From: Beijerinckiaceae bacterium
GTDB taxonomy: Bacteria > Pseudomonadota > Alphaproteobacteria > Rhizobiales > Beijerinckiaceae
Length of the DNA: 64,000 nt
Direction: 5' to 3'
Assembly: GCA_024304885.1 (NCBI GenBank)
Contig: JALJOM010000003.1
Location: 716,110-780,109, forward strand
In this document: piece by piece, positions 16,245-24,766 of the stretch
Layout: each line of letters begins with the position of its first letter
How positions within the stretch are numbered: the first letter of the stretch is position 1
Position numbers and translations under genes: made by a program
Notes under the pieces: generated by a model
Seen by the model: the letters and a program-made list of their open reading frames with translations, nothing else
Told to the model about the DNA's origin: nothing
The model's database searches: none

Positions 16245-16328
16245 TGGATCCGGCTCCCTCGCTTGGCACGGCTGGAGCTTAACGCCAAGCGTGAGGCGGG
16301 GCAATTCGAGCCGCGGCGGTTGTTTCCG

Positions 16329-16691
16329 TCACGGACGCCGCCGGCGAAACCAATGCGGCTTGTGCGTCTCGAGCGTGTCGAGAGTTCGCACCACCCAGTA
16401 CCGGAGGAATGAAATATCCTCGGCGAGGAGCGCGATGCCGACGGGCAGCATCCAGAAACCGAAGACCGGAAGCGGGGTCAGGATCGTGCCGCCGACGAGG
16501 AACAGGAACCCCGCCGGCAGGCGCACCCACCGCGCCGACGGGCGCCGCAACCCATGGATCGCCGACCGCAGCCCGAACGGGAGGCGTGCCGTGAGCCTCT
16601 GGAGCCTGCGATCCCGAAAGGCCGGACGGTCGCGGAACTGCCGGGCCCTCGGTCCGGGGCAAGGCTTGGTGTCCTTGGTCGAAATCGGCAT
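16329..16691 (-). CDS. Small PGPGW-like transmembrane protein
   Basis: The 120-aa product has a basic N-terminal half and a hydrophobic core, RLPAGFLFLVGGTILTPLPV, followed by FGFWMLPVGIALLAEDISFL. It resembles the putative transmembrane family with an RxPxG...GxxxxxxPxPGxxxxPxGLxLLAxE pattern. Two short membrane segments separated by a proline turn are predicted. Function is unknown. The start at 16691 (MPISTKDTKP) is chosen as the first ATG. It lies about 41 bp downstream of the ALDH7 stop codon and may be cotranscribed with it. Confidence 0.7.
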   Translation of the reverse strand: MPISTKDTKPCPGPRARQFRDRPAFRDRRLQRLTARLPFGLRSAIHGLRRPSARWVRLPAGFLFLVGGTILTPLPVFGFWMLPVGIALLAEDISFLRYWVVRTLDTLETHKPHWFRRRRP

Positions 16692-16732
16692 GGCGCGCAA
16701 AGTCTCTGGTCAGGCGAAAACCGCGAAACCGA

Positions 16733-18283
16733 TCACGATCGCGACCCCGGCAGATCGAATCGAATTCCCTGGGCCAAGGGCAGCTCGCGTGAGTAGTTGA
16801 TCGTGTTCGTCGCGCGGCGCATATAGGCCTTCCAGGCGTCGCTGCCCGCCTCGCGGCCCCCGCCGGTCTCCTTCTCGCCGCCGAAAGCGCCGCCGATCTC
16901 CGCCCCCGACGGGCCGATGTTCACGTTGACGATGCCGCAATCGCTGCCCGTGCTCGACAGGAACAGCTCCGCCTCGCGAAGGTCATTGGTGAAGATCGCC
17001 GAGGCGAGCCCCTGCGCCACGGCGTTGTGCGCGCGGATCGCCTCGTCGAGCTCGGAATAGCGCAAGACATAGAGGATCGGCGCGAAGGTCTCCGTGGCGA
17101 CGAGCCGCGACTGTCGCGCGGTCTCGACGATCGCCGGATGCACGTAATATGCGTCGGGCCAGAGTTCCGCGTAGGCGCGCTCGCCGCCGGTCACGGTGGC
17201 TCCCTCCGCCCGCGCCTCGGCGAGGCTCGCCTGCATCGCCTCGAAGGCGCGCGCGTCGATGAGCGGGCCGACGAGTGTCCCCTCCTCGAGCGGATGCCCG
17301 AGCGGGCATTGCGCATAGGCGCGCTTCAACCGGTCGAGGAAGGGCTCGCTGACGCTTTCGTGCAAGAAGAGACGCCGCAGAGTGGTGCAGCGCTGCCCGG
17401 CGGTGCCGACGGCGGCGAACAAGACCGCGCGGACGGCGAGGTCGAGATCGGCCGAGGGGGCGACGATCGCGCCGTTGTTGCCCCCGAGCTCGAGCAGGGC
17501 GCGGCCGAGCCTCGCCGCGATCCTGGGTGCGACGGCACGGCCCATCGCAGTCGATCCGGTCGCGCTCACGAGCGGCACCAGGGGATGATCGGCGAGCGCC
17601 TGCCCGAGCGCGGGGCCGCCGACGATCACCTGCGAGAGGTCCGGCGGGACCTTGCCGTGCCGCGCGGCGGCCCGATCCAGCAGGGCCTGGCACGCGAGCG
17701 CGCAGAGCGGCGTCTTCTCGGAGGGCTTCCAGACGAGAGCGTCGCCACAGACGAGGGCGATCGCGGCGTTCCAGGCCCAGACCGCGACCGGAAAGTTGAA
17801 GGCGCTGATCACGCCGACGACCCCCAGCGGATGCCAGGTCTCCATCATCCGGTGCCCCGGCCGTTCCGTCGCGATGGTGAGGCCGTGGAGCTGGCGCGAC
17901 AGGCCCGCGGCGAAGTCGCAGATGTCGATCATCTCCTGGACTTCGCCCTGGCCTTCCTGGAGGATCTTGCCGGATTCGATCGTGACCAGGCGCGCGAGCT
18001 TGTCCTTGTGGCTGCGCAGCTCCTCGGCGAAGAGACGCACGAGCCCGCCGCGGTCGGGCGCAGGCACGCTCCGCCACGACTGGAAGGCCGCGTGCGCCGT
18101 GAGACTCGCATGCTCGGCATCCGCAGGGGTCTGCGACCAGACCTCGGCGACGGCGCCGCCGTGGATCGGCGAGCGCACGACGAGATCGCCTCGGGTGAGC
18201 GCACTTTCGGGAACGCCGAAGACAGCCATCAGCTCGACGATCTCGGCGTGATTGGGCGTCGGCAGGGGCCTTTCGGCGGTCAT
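16733..18283 (-). CDS. ALDH7-family aldehyde dehydrogenase (alpha-aminoadipate semialdehyde dehydrogenase type)
   Basis: The 516-aa NAD(P)-dependent aldehyde dehydrogenase has the cofactor-region motif ISAFNFPVAVWAWNAAIALV, the general-base Glu in LLELGGNNGAI and the catalytic Cys in GTAGQRCTTLRRLF. It also has the antiquitin/ALDH7 signature FGGEKETGGGREAGSDAWK near the C-terminus. Family members oxidise alpha-aminoadipate semialdehyde in lysine catabolism or betaine aldehyde; this is inferred only from family resemblance. The start at 18283 gives MTAERPLPTPNHAEIVELMA with a GGGG-rich Shine-Dalgarno region. It is divergent from malate synthase G, sharing a 123-bp promoter region. Confidence 0.9.
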   Translation of the reverse strand: MTAERPLPTPNHAEIVELMAVFGVPESALTRGDLVVRSPIHGGAVAEVWSQTPADAEHASLTAHAAFQSWRSVPAPDRGGLVRLFAEELRSHKDKLARLVTIESGKILQEGQGEVQEMIDICDFAAGLSRQLHGLTIATERPGHRMMETWHPLGVVGVISAFNFPVAVWAWNAAIALVCGDALVWKPSEKTPLCALACQALLDRAAARHGKVPPDLSQVIVGGPALGQALADHPLVPLVSATGSTAMGRAVAPRIAARLGRALLELGGNNGAIVAPSADLDLAVRAVLFAAVGTAGQRCTTLRRLFLHESVSEPFLDRLKRAYAQCPLGHPLEEGTLVGPLIDARAFEAMQASLAEARAEGATVTGGERAYAELWPDAYYVHPAIVETARQSRLVATETFAPILYVLRYSELDEAIRAHNAVAQGLASAIFTNDLREAELFLSSTGSDCGIVNVNIGPSGAEIGGAFGGEKETGGGREAGSDAWKAYMRRATNTINYSRELPLAQGIRFDLPGSRS

Positions 18284-18406
18284 GGCCGGCCCCCCCTCGC
18301 GGATCCGGGTTTTTCGTGCCGGCGCGCGAAAATCGTTGCGGCGCGCCGCGGAAGTCGGCCATGCACGACGCCACGCGTTCGCAAGCCGAAAGGGCAAGAG
18401 GAAGAG

Positions 18407-20653
18407 ATGGCGTATAAAGAGAGTGCCGGGCTACGCATCGACGAGGACCTCCTCGATTTCGTCAATCTCGAAGCATTGTCCGGGACCGGCATAGGCGCCT
18501 TCCAGTTCTGGACCGGGCTCGCCCGGATCGTCGCCGATCTCGCGCCGCGCCTTCGCGCGCAGCTCTCCCGTCGCGACGAGCTGCAGGCAAGGATCGACGC
18601 CTATCATCGCGATCGCGCGGGCGAGCCCCTCGACGCCGTCGCCTACGAGGCCTTCCTCCGCGACATAGGCTATATCGTCCCTGCACCCGCGGATTTCACG
18701 ATCTCGACCGCAAATATCGATCCCGAGATCGCCGCCGTGCCCGCGCCGCAGCTCGTCGTGCCGGCGTCCTCGCCCCGAATCCTCGTCAAGGCCGTCAACG
18801 CACGCTGGGGCAGCCTCTATGACGCGCTCTATGGCAGCGACGTCATTCCCGAGGCCGGCGGCGCCGAGCGCGGCAAGGCCTACAACCCCGTTCGTGGCGC
18901 CGCGGTGATCGACTGGGTCCGCGGCTTCCTCGACGATACGGTTCCGCTCACGGCGGGGAGCCACAAGTCCGCCAAGGCCTATGCCATAGGGTCGGATGCG
19001 CTCGAGGTGACGCTCGAGACCGGGGAGACGGTCGGGCTCGAGGACCCGAGCCGGCTCGCGGGCTACCAGGGCCGGCCCGCAGCGCCGACGAGCATCCTCT
19101 TGCGCGACAACGGCCTCCACATCGAGCTGCGGCTCGACCGCAGGCACCAGATCGGGCGGGACGATCCGGCCGGGATCGCGGACGTCGTGCTCGAGGCCGC
19201 GACGAGCGCGATCATCGATCTCGAGGACATGGTGGTCGCCGTAGACGCGCAAGACAAGGTCGCACTCTATCGCAACTGGCTCGCCCTGATGAAGGGCGTG
19301 CTCTCGGCACGCTTCGACAAGAACGGCCGCCATGTGGATCGGATGCTCGCCGGCGATCGTCGCTATGTCGTGCCGGGCAAGGGGGAGCTCGGCCTTTCCG
19401 GTCGCGCGCTCCTCCTCGTGCGCAACGTGGGTCCCCACATCTTCAGCGATGCCGTGCTCGATGCCGGAGGTGTGCCGATCCCCGAGACGATCCTCGATTG
19501 CGCGGTGACCTCGCTCGTCGCGATGCACGACCTGAGAAAGGCCAAGGCCCCGCGCAACAGCCGTCACGGCTCCGTCTACATCGTCCTGCCGAAGCTCCAC
19601 GGGCCCGAGGAGGTCGCGCTCGCCGACGAGCTGTTCGGCCGCGTCGAGGACATGCTGCGCTTGCCCCGCCACACGCTGAAGATGGGCATCATGGACGAGG
19701 AGCGGCGTACCTCGGTCAATCTCGCGGCCTGCCTCGCGGCCGCGCAGCATCGGGTGTTCTTCATCAACACGGGCTTCCTCGACCGCACCGGCGACGAGAT
19801 CCATACCTCGATGGAGGCCGGCCCGATGATGCGCAAGAACGCCATGAAGTCCTGCACCTGGATCACGGCCTACGAGAATTCCAACGTGAGCACGGGCCTC
19901 GCCTGCGGCCTGCCGGGCAAGGCAGAGATCGGCAAGGGCATGTGGGCCGCGCCCGGCAAGATGGCCGACATGCTGGCGCAGAAGATCGCGCATCCGCTCG
20001 CCGGAGCGACCACGGCCTGGGTGCCGTCACCCACCGCGGCGACGCTGCATGCGGTGCATTACCACAAGGTGGATGTGGTGAAGCGTCAGGAGGGGCTGGC
20101 ACGCCGGTGCATCCCGCCGCTCGCCGAGCTGCTGGACATCCCGGTCTTGCGCAATAACCTCACGCCCGACGAGGTGCGGCAGGAGCTCGACGCCAATTGC
20201 CACACGATCCTCGGCTATGTCGTGCGCTGGATCGATGCCGGCATCGGCTGCTCGAGGGTGCTCGACCTCCAGGACGTGGAGCTGGTGGAGGATCGCGCGA
20301 CATTGCGTATCTCGAGCCAGCTTCTCGCCAATTGGCTGAGGCACGGCGTCGCGACCGAGGCGGAGGTGATGGAGGCGCTGCGCAGGATGGCCGAGGTGGT
20401 CGATCGGCAGAACGAGCGGGATCCCGCCTATCGACCGATGGCGCCCGCTTTCGACGGCCTTGCCTTCCGTGCCGCGACAAAGCTCGCGCTCGAGGGGGCA
20501 GCGCAGCAAAACGGCACCGTCGAGGCGATCCTGTTCCCGCTGCGGCGGGAGGCGAAGGCCACGCTGAAGCCCAAGACCGAAAACCGGTTCGAGGCCTTGA
20601 GCGGCCAAGCGGCCGGGCTCGAGCGGGGCGAGGCTTACCGCACCGAGGACTGA
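18407..20653 (+). CDS. glcB: Malate synthase G
   Basis: The 748-aa product condenses glyoxylate with acetyl-CoA to malate in the cytoplasm. Its length is that of the monomeric G isoform (about 720-750 aa) rather than the shorter A isoform. Landmarks are NARWGSLYDALYGSDVI, SAIIDLEDMVVAVDAQDKV (acidic Mg-binding segment), MGIMDEERRTSVNLAACLAA (catalytic region), NTGFLDRTGDEIHTSMEAGP and HPLAGATTAWVPSPTAATLH. The start is set by GAGGAAGAG in front of the ATG. No isocitrate lyase or glycolate oxidase gene is nearby. In a serine-cycle methylotroph it provides an extra route for glyoxylate. Confidence 0.97.
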   Translation: MAYKESAGLRIDEDLLDFVNLEALSGTGIGAFQFWTGLARIVADLAPRLRAQLSRRDELQARIDAYHRDRAGEPLDAVAYEAFLRDIGYIVPAPADFTISTANIDPEIAAVPAPQLVVPASSPRILVKAVNARWGSLYDALYGSDVIPEAGGAERGKAYNPVRGAAVIDWVRGFLDDTVPLTAGSHKSAKAYAIGSDALEVTLETGETVGLEDPSRLAGYQGRPAAPTSILLRDNGLHIELRLDRRHQIGRDDPAGIADVVLEAATSAIIDLEDMVVAVDAQDKVALYRNWLALMKGVLSARFDKNGRHVDRMLAGDRRYVVPGKGELGLSGRALLLVRNVGPHIFSDAVLDAGGVPIPETILDCAVTSLVAMHDLRKAKAPRNSRHGSVYIVLPKLHGPEEVALADELFGRVEDMLRLPRHTLKMGIMDEERRTSVNLAACLAAAQHRVFFINTGFLDRTGDEIHTSMEAGPMMRKNAMKSCTWITAYENSNVSTGLACGLPGKAEIGKGMWAAPGKMADMLAQKIAHPLAGATTAWVPSPTAATLHAVHYHKVDVVKRQEGLARRCIPPLAELLDIPVLRNNLTPDEVRQELDANCHTILGYVVRWIDAGIGCSRVLDLQDVELVEDRATLRISSQLLANWLRHGVATEAEVMEALRRMAEVVDRQNERDPAYRPMAPAFDGLAFRAATKLALEGAAQQNGTVEAILFPLRREAKATLKPKTENRFEALSGQAAGLERGEAYRTED

Positions 20654-20678
20654 GGCGACCCCGGCTCGGCCGCGGGGA

Positions 20679-20867
20679 CTATTCCTCGACGGCCTTTTGG
20701 ACGAAGACCTGCCGGCCCCTGTACATGCCGGTCTTCAGATCGACGTGATGCGGACGGCGCAGCTCGCCCGAATCCTTGTCCTCGACATAGGTCGGGGCCT
20801 TGACCGCATCCGCCGAGCGGCGAAAGCCGCGCTTCATCGGGGAGGTCTTGCGCTTCGGAACGGCCAT
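20679..20867 (-). CDS. rpmF: 50S ribosomal protein L32
   Basis: The 62-aa product starts [20 protein letters not shown] and ends [18 protein letters not shown], matching alphaproteobacterial L32. These forms lack the zinc-ribbon cysteines seen in some phyla, as here. It is convergent with malate synthase G, with 25 bp between the stops containing a GC-rich hairpin-like run (CCCCGGCTCGGCCGCGGGG). L32 is often alone in alphaproteobacteria, as seen here. Confidence 0.95.
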   Translation of the reverse strand: MAVPKRKTSPMKRGFRRSADAVKAPTYVEDKDSGELRRPHHVDLKTGMYRGRQVFVQKAVEE

Positions 20868-21000
20868 GAGGTCTCTCTGCTTGTCTCGATGGAATTTTCG
20901 GGCGGCTGACGCCCTGCGCTGATTTGGGCGCGTCTCATACAATGAAAGGCCGAAGCTGGCTATCCCAAAAGAGTCCGGCCGGGAATAAGCGAGGTGCGTC

Positions 21001-21984
21001 ATGGGGCTCCTGATCGACGGCGTCTGGCACGACCGATGGTACGAGACTGCCGCGACCGGCGGCAGGTTCCGGCGCGACGCGGCGAGGTTCCGCAACTGGA
21101 TCACGCCGGATGGCGCGCCAGGACCTTCCGGCGAGGGCGGCTTTGCGGCCGAGCCCGGACGCTATCATCTCTATGCCGCCTATTTCTGCCCCTGGGCGCA
21201 TCGCACCTTGATCTTTCGCGAGTTGAAGGGGCTCGGCGATATCGTCTCGCTCTCGATCGTGCATTGGCTCATGCGCGAGAACGGAATCACCTTCAGGGAA
21301 GGAGATGGCGTCATCCCCGACCCGATCCACGGCGCGAAATATCTTTACGAGATCTATCAGGCGGCGGCACCTACCTATGCCGGACGCGTGACCATCCCGG
21401 TGCTCTGGGACAAGAAGAAGGGCACCATTGTCTCCAACGAATCCTCCGAGATCATCCGCATGTTCAATTCCGCCTTCGACGGCGTGGGTGCGGCCGCGGG
21501 AGATTATTACCCCGAGCCGCTACGCGACGAGATCGACGCGCTGAACCAGCGGATCTACGACACGGTCAACAACGGGGTCTACAAGGCGGGTTTCGCCACG
21601 ACGCAGGAAGCCTACGAGGAAGCGGTCGGCCCCTTGTTCGAGACCTTGGATTTTCTCGACGCCCGCCTCGAGAAACAGCGCTATCTCTGTGGCGACAGCA
21701 TCACCGAAGCCGACATCCGGCTCTTGACCACGCTCTTGCGCTTCGACATCGTCTATGTCGGACATTTCAAATGCAACGTGCGACGGATCGCGGACTATCC
21801 GAACCTCTTCGCCTTTGTGCGGGACCTCTACCAGACCGGCAGAATCGACTCGACCTTCCGTCCGGACCACATCAAGCGCCATTATTACATGAGCCATCTC
21901 ACGATCAACCCGACCGGAATTGTGCCTACGGGACCCGAAATTGACTTCTCGGCACCGCACGGGCGGGGGAACCGTTTCGGATAA
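21001..21984 (+). CDS. Glutathionyl-hydroquinone reductase (xi-class GST, YqjG/ECM4-like)
   Basis: The 327-aa product contains the xi-class catalytic motif [18 protein letters not shown] (Cys about residue 63), followed by [10 protein letters not shown] and [14 protein letters not shown], then [20 protein letters not shown] for glutathione binding and the helical domain with [20 protein letters not shown]. It reduces glutathionyl-hydroquinones to hydroquinones. Length and motif order match E. coli YqjG. It is preceded by GAGGTGCGTC in front of the ATG and followed by a CATTGCGAGC-type repeat hairpin. Confidence 0.92.
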   Translation: MGLLIDGVWHDRWYETAATGGRFRRDAARFRNWITPDGAPGPSGEGGFAAEPGRYHLYAAYFCPWAHRTLIFRELKGLGDIVSLSIVHWLMRENGITFREGDGVIPDPIHGAKYLYEIYQAAAPTYAGRVTIPVLWDKKKGTIVSNESSEIIRMFNSAFDGVGAAAGDYYPEPLRDEIDALNQRIYDTVNNGVYKAGFATTQEAYEEAVGPLFETLDFLDARLEKQRYLCGDSITEADIRLLTTLLRFDIVYVGHFKCNVRRIADYPNLFAFVRDLYQTGRIDSTFRPDHIKRHYYMSHLTINPTGIVPTGPEIDFSAPHGRGNRFG

Positions 21985-22004
21985 GGACCAGTGCGGTGGT
22001 GTCG

Positions 22005-22036
22005 TGTCATTGCGAGCAGAGCGAAGCAATCCGCGA
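22005..22036. repeat. CATTGCGAGC...GCGAAGCAATC-type repeat / hairpin
   Basis: TGTCATTGCGAGC, a short AGA spacer and GCGAAGCAATCCGCG form an imperfect hairpin (ATTGC/GCAAT ends). This motif is a known short repeat scattered in many unrelated bacterial genomes. Only one copy is seen here, between the convergent yqjG-like and response regulator genes, where it may act as a terminator-like structure. Confidence 0.6.
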
Positions 22037-22075
22037 ATAGCACCTGTCGCCTCCTGCTCGAGCCTTCGATCCAGG

Positions 22076-22735
22076 CTATTTCAGCTCAGCCACAGTGGGT
22101 GCGGGTGAGGTCGCGATGTAGCGGATGGCGCGGTGGATGAGCTCCGCCAAGTTCGTTGCTCCGAGCTTCACCTTCAATTGCGAGCAGGTGTTGGCGACGG
22201 TCTTGTAGCTGACCCCGAGCTCCTCGGCGATCTGGCCATAGGCCCTGCCTTCGGCCAGAAGCGATATGGTCTGGAGCTCGCGCGGAGTCAGCTCTGCGAT
22301 GGTTCCAGGCTTGCCGCGCGCGCTCAGGAGCGCGACTTCGGTGGCGAGGCCATGACTGATGTAGGGAATGCCGCGACGAACCTGGTCGAAGGCCTCCAAT
22401 AGTTCCGAGGCCGATGTATCCTTGAGCAGATAGCCGGTGGCCCCCGCCTCGAGTGCCCGGCTCGCGATGACCGGGTCCGCATGCATGCTGAAGACCAGGA
22501 TGGGTGTACGAGGGGATTGGGCGCGCAACCGGCGAACCAAGGATAGCCCGGATAGCTCGTTGCGGCGCAAGGCGAGGTCGAGAATGACCACGTTGGGGCG
22601 CCGGCGCAGGAAGAGCCGGTAGCCGGACGCGGCGCTGCTCGCTTCCAGGACCTCGCAATGGCCGAGGTCCTCGAGGAGAGACCGGCAGCCTTGGAGGACG
22701 ATGGCATGATCGTCGATGACGAGGATTCTGGTCAT
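22076..22735 (-). CDS. NarL/FixJ-type response regulator, probable methanol dehydrogenase regulator
   Basis: The 219-aa product has a receiver domain (MTRILVIDDHAIVLQGCRSL; phospho-acceptor Asp in VVILDLALRR about residue 53; switch Ser in ILVFSMHA; Lys in YLLKDTSASE) and a LuxR-type HTH (ELTPRELQTISLLAEGRAYG, then QIAEELGVSYKTVANTCSQL). It is followed upstream on the same strand, across a repeat-filled gap, by a histidine kinase gene that is itself divergent from mxaF. This arrangement recalls the MxaYX and MxbDM systems and the orphan MxaB regulator that control methanol oxidation elsewhere. That assignment is by context only. Confidence 0.9.
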   Translation of the reverse strand: MTRILVIDDHAIVLQGCRSLLEDLGHCEVLEASSAASGYRLFLRRRPNVVILDLALRRNELSGLSLVRRLRAQSPRTPILVFSMHADPVIASRALEAGATGYLLKDTSASELLEAFDQVRRGIPYISHGLATEVALLSARGKPGTIAELTPRELQTISLLAEGRAYGQIAEELGVSYKTVANTCSQLKVKLGATNLAELIHRAIRYIATSPAPTVAELK

Positions 22736-22757
22736 GGTGGGCTCTTCCTGTCACGCT

Positions 22758-22865
22758 AAGCCGGTTGCCGATCCGGCCGGATCGGAAACCGGCTCTACAT
22801 TCTTGCCTTGTCGCAATATCGCGCCGCGACGTGGTATCCACTTCGCCGGAAGTTGCTCTAGAGCG
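22758..22865 (+). repeat. Type-A dispersed repeat, forward
   Basis: It starts with the inverted repeat GGTTGCCGATCC/GGATCGGAAACC, continues CTCTACATTCTTGCCTTGTC (matched by CTCTACATTCTTGTTTTGTC at 42430), and ends GTATCCACTTCGCCGGAAGT before TGCTCTAGAG. It abuts a type-B repeat at 22860-22978 in inverted orientation, so the kinase-regulator gap is almost wholly repeat. Confidence 0.88.
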
Positions 22866-22978
22866 GGATGAGGAAAAGCCTACAGCGGTTTTCCGCCCGC
22901 ATCCCGCTCTGAACTTTTGGAATCGATCAGGTTTCACAACCTTGGATCGATTCGATCCAAGGTCGTCGTGATCTAGGA
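22860..22978 (-). repeat. Type-B dispersed repeat, copy B2, containing a kinase stop codon
   Basis: A reverse copy of the B modules: GAGCGGGATGAGGAAAAG, CAGCGGTTTTCC, CCCGCTCTGAACTTTTGGAA, then the dyad CTTGGATCGATTCGATCCAAG and GTCGTGATCTAG. The final CTA (22973-22975) is the TAG stop of the minus-strand histidine kinase. Relative to that gene, the repeat begins exactly at the end of the coding region. Confidence 0.9.
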
Positions 22979-24421
22979 GTGTGTGATGTCGTGGTGGTCG
23001 GAGCCGATGGGGATGTCGACGGCTATACGAGCGCCTTTGCGCCCGGCCGCGGCTATGCGGCACTGACCTCCGAGCGCACGGACGCGGTCACTCATTCCGA
23101 TCAAGCCCATACCGAGGGAAGGTTCCGCAGGAAGGCCGTGGCCGTCGTCCTCGATACACAGGTAGAGTCGGCGTCCGTCGGCTCGGGTGACGTCGTGCAG
23201 CTCGATGCGGACCACTCGAGCGTCTCCGTGCTTCAGGGCATTCGTCACCCCCTCTTGAATGCAGCGATAGACAGTGAGGTCGATACAGTCGCCGTATCTC
23301 GGGGCGAGGCGGCCCAGATCGAGATCGAATTGTCGTTCCGGAGCATGCCGCTCGAACTCTGCGACGAGGTTTTTCAAGAGATCGGTCAAAGGCACGTGAT
23401 CGATCGCTACCGGCCTGAGCCTGTGGAGAAGCCGGCGATTGAGGACTCGCATCCGCTCGACGATCTCGACGATGGTCGCGATCCGCGCCTGCATCTTCGC
23501 CGTCGTCGGCATCGGTGCCTCTCCGACGAGCCGTTCCAGCGAGCCCGCATTGGCCTCGAGGCCGAACAGGCAGGGGCCGAGCTCGTCGTGCAGGTCGGCA
23601 GCGATCTGATTGCGCTCCTCGTCCTGAATCGAGACGAGCTCGCGGGCCAGCCTCGCGTTGTCTTTCTTGGCCGTATCGAGCGCGCCGGCGAGAGCATTGA
23701 ACCGTTCCGCGAGCGCTGCGAGCTCGCGGCCCGCCGGAGGCATCATGCGGTACCTGAATCGACCTTGCTCGAGCTCGCCCAATCCCAGGCCGACGAACCT
23801 GAGCTGTGCAACGACGCGTTCCAAGGCGAGATAGAGCGCGAGCAGAATGGCGACGTCGACTCCGAGCGCGATCAGCAGGAAGTTCTTCCCTTCCTCCCAG
23901 ATTTCGGCGACCTCGTCGCTCGGCGTTCCGGTCACGACGATGCGGCCGACGGAATTTCCTTGCGCGACGATCGGAATATCACGCTCGATCTCCCGTACGC
24001 CGACGAGCGCGGTGAACCATCGCGGTGCAACATCCCCGAGTTGTCGCGTCGATGAAACCAGGTTGGTTGTCCGACCGTTCCCGTCCTCGACGCGGATGCG
24101 CACGTGGCGTAGGTCTTGGCCCGGGACCGGCCAATGCTCGAACCGCGATCCGTCCACCTCGGAACCGAGGCGTTCGCTGGATTCGCGTACAAATCGCTCG
24201 ACCAGCTCGACCGAAGCTCTCATCTCGCGATCGATGCGGGCGCGGGCGTGCCAGAGGATGCCGGCCCCGGCCGCTACGGCAGCGACCAGGTTGACCAGCA
24301 GGACCGTCCCGAAGACCTGGGAGCGCAACGACGGTCCGAGCCGTGAGAGCGGCGCGGACTGCTCGTATTTCGCCGCTCGGCCCGCATCGGCGTCCAATGT
24401 CGCCTGACCCGGCGCGTTCAT
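22973..24421 (-). CDS. Membrane sensor histidine kinase (HisKA_3 type) divergent from mxaF
   Basis: The 482-aa product has a first membrane helix (about residues 38-56, VFGTVLLVNLVAAVAAGAGI), a periplasmic sensing region of about 120 residues, a second helix (FLLIALGVDVAILLALYLAL), a HAMP-like segment, a HisKA_3 dimerisation box with the phospho-acceptor His in EERNQIAADLHDELGPCLFG, and an HATPase (VYRCIQEGVTNALKHGDA; EDDGHGLPAE; GMGLIGMSDRVRALGG). It should phosphorylate the NarL-type regulator encoded just beyond. The start at 24421 places MNAPGQATLD before the first helix. The gene reads away from mxaF across 345 bp, so sensing of methanol or a related signal is a contextual inference. Its TAG stop is supplied by a type-B repeat. 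Confidence 0.9.
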   Translation of the reverse strand: MNAPGQATLDADAGRAAKYEQSAPLSRLGPSLRSQVFGTVLLVNLVAAVAAGAGILWHARARIDREMRASVELVERFVRESSERLGSEVDGSRFEHWPVPGQDLRHVRIRVEDGNGRTTNLVSSTRQLGDVAPRWFTALVGVREIERDIPIVAQGNSVGRIVVTGTPSDEVAEIWEEGKNFLLIALGVDVAILLALYLALERVVAQLRFVGLGLGELEQGRFRYRMMPPAGRELAALAERFNALAGALDTAKKDNARLARELVSIQDEERNQIAADLHDELGPCLFGLEANAGSLERLVGEAPMPTTAKMQARIATIVEIVERMRVLNRRLLHRLRPVAIDHVPLTDLLKNLVAEFERHAPERQFDLDLGRLAPRYGDCIDLTVYRCIQEGVTNALKHGDARVVRIELHDVTRADGRRLYLCIEDDGHGLPAEPSLGMGLIGMSDRVRALGGQCRIAAAGRKGARIAVDIPIGSDHHDITHS

Positions 24422-24766
24422 GAACCTGTCCTCGAGAATTTGTCGGCCCCCGAAATCCGGGTGCACGGGATCTGCATCTCCTGAACAGGGTGTAGCAAAA
24501 GATCAAATATATGCAATACTTCTTGGCACTTTCAGAATAATTCACGTGCCGCTTGCAAAATCCTCCCGATCTGAATTGCTCAAGGTGCCGGGGACGCCGA
24601 ACAAAGCCAAAAATAATATCCCGAAAACCTTGCGAAAATCTCGTGAAGGCAAGGTGAGAAGAAGCTTGGCCGATCGGCCAGCACCGAGCCCTCGGGCCCC
24701 GTCCGGGTGCGTGGGCATTGGTCCGATCTGCAGGCACTCGGGCGATACAATCTAAGGAAACGCCTC
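24422..24766. promoter_or_regulatory. Divergent regulatory region between the sensor kinase and mxaF
   Basis: This 345-bp gap must hold the promoters of the mxa operon and of the kinase gene. It includes a stretch (about 24486-24640) much richer in A+T than the genome, with runs such as AAAGATCAAATATATGCAAT and AGCCAAAAATAATATCCCGA. No match to a known mxaF promoter consensus could be confirmed by eye. AAGGAAACGCCTC immediately precedes the mxaF ATG as ribosome binding site. Confidence 0.5.

Noticed and set aside
18431-19993. 520-aa minus-strand frame opposite malate synthase
   Set aside because: It is composition-driven; it lacks any family pattern and malate synthase motifs are intact on the other strand.
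17027-20653. One 1208-aa plus-strand protein covering malate synthase and the ALDH region
   Set aside because: The first ~460 codons are antisense to the ALDH7 gene; malate synthase begins at the ATG with a ribosome binding site at 18407.
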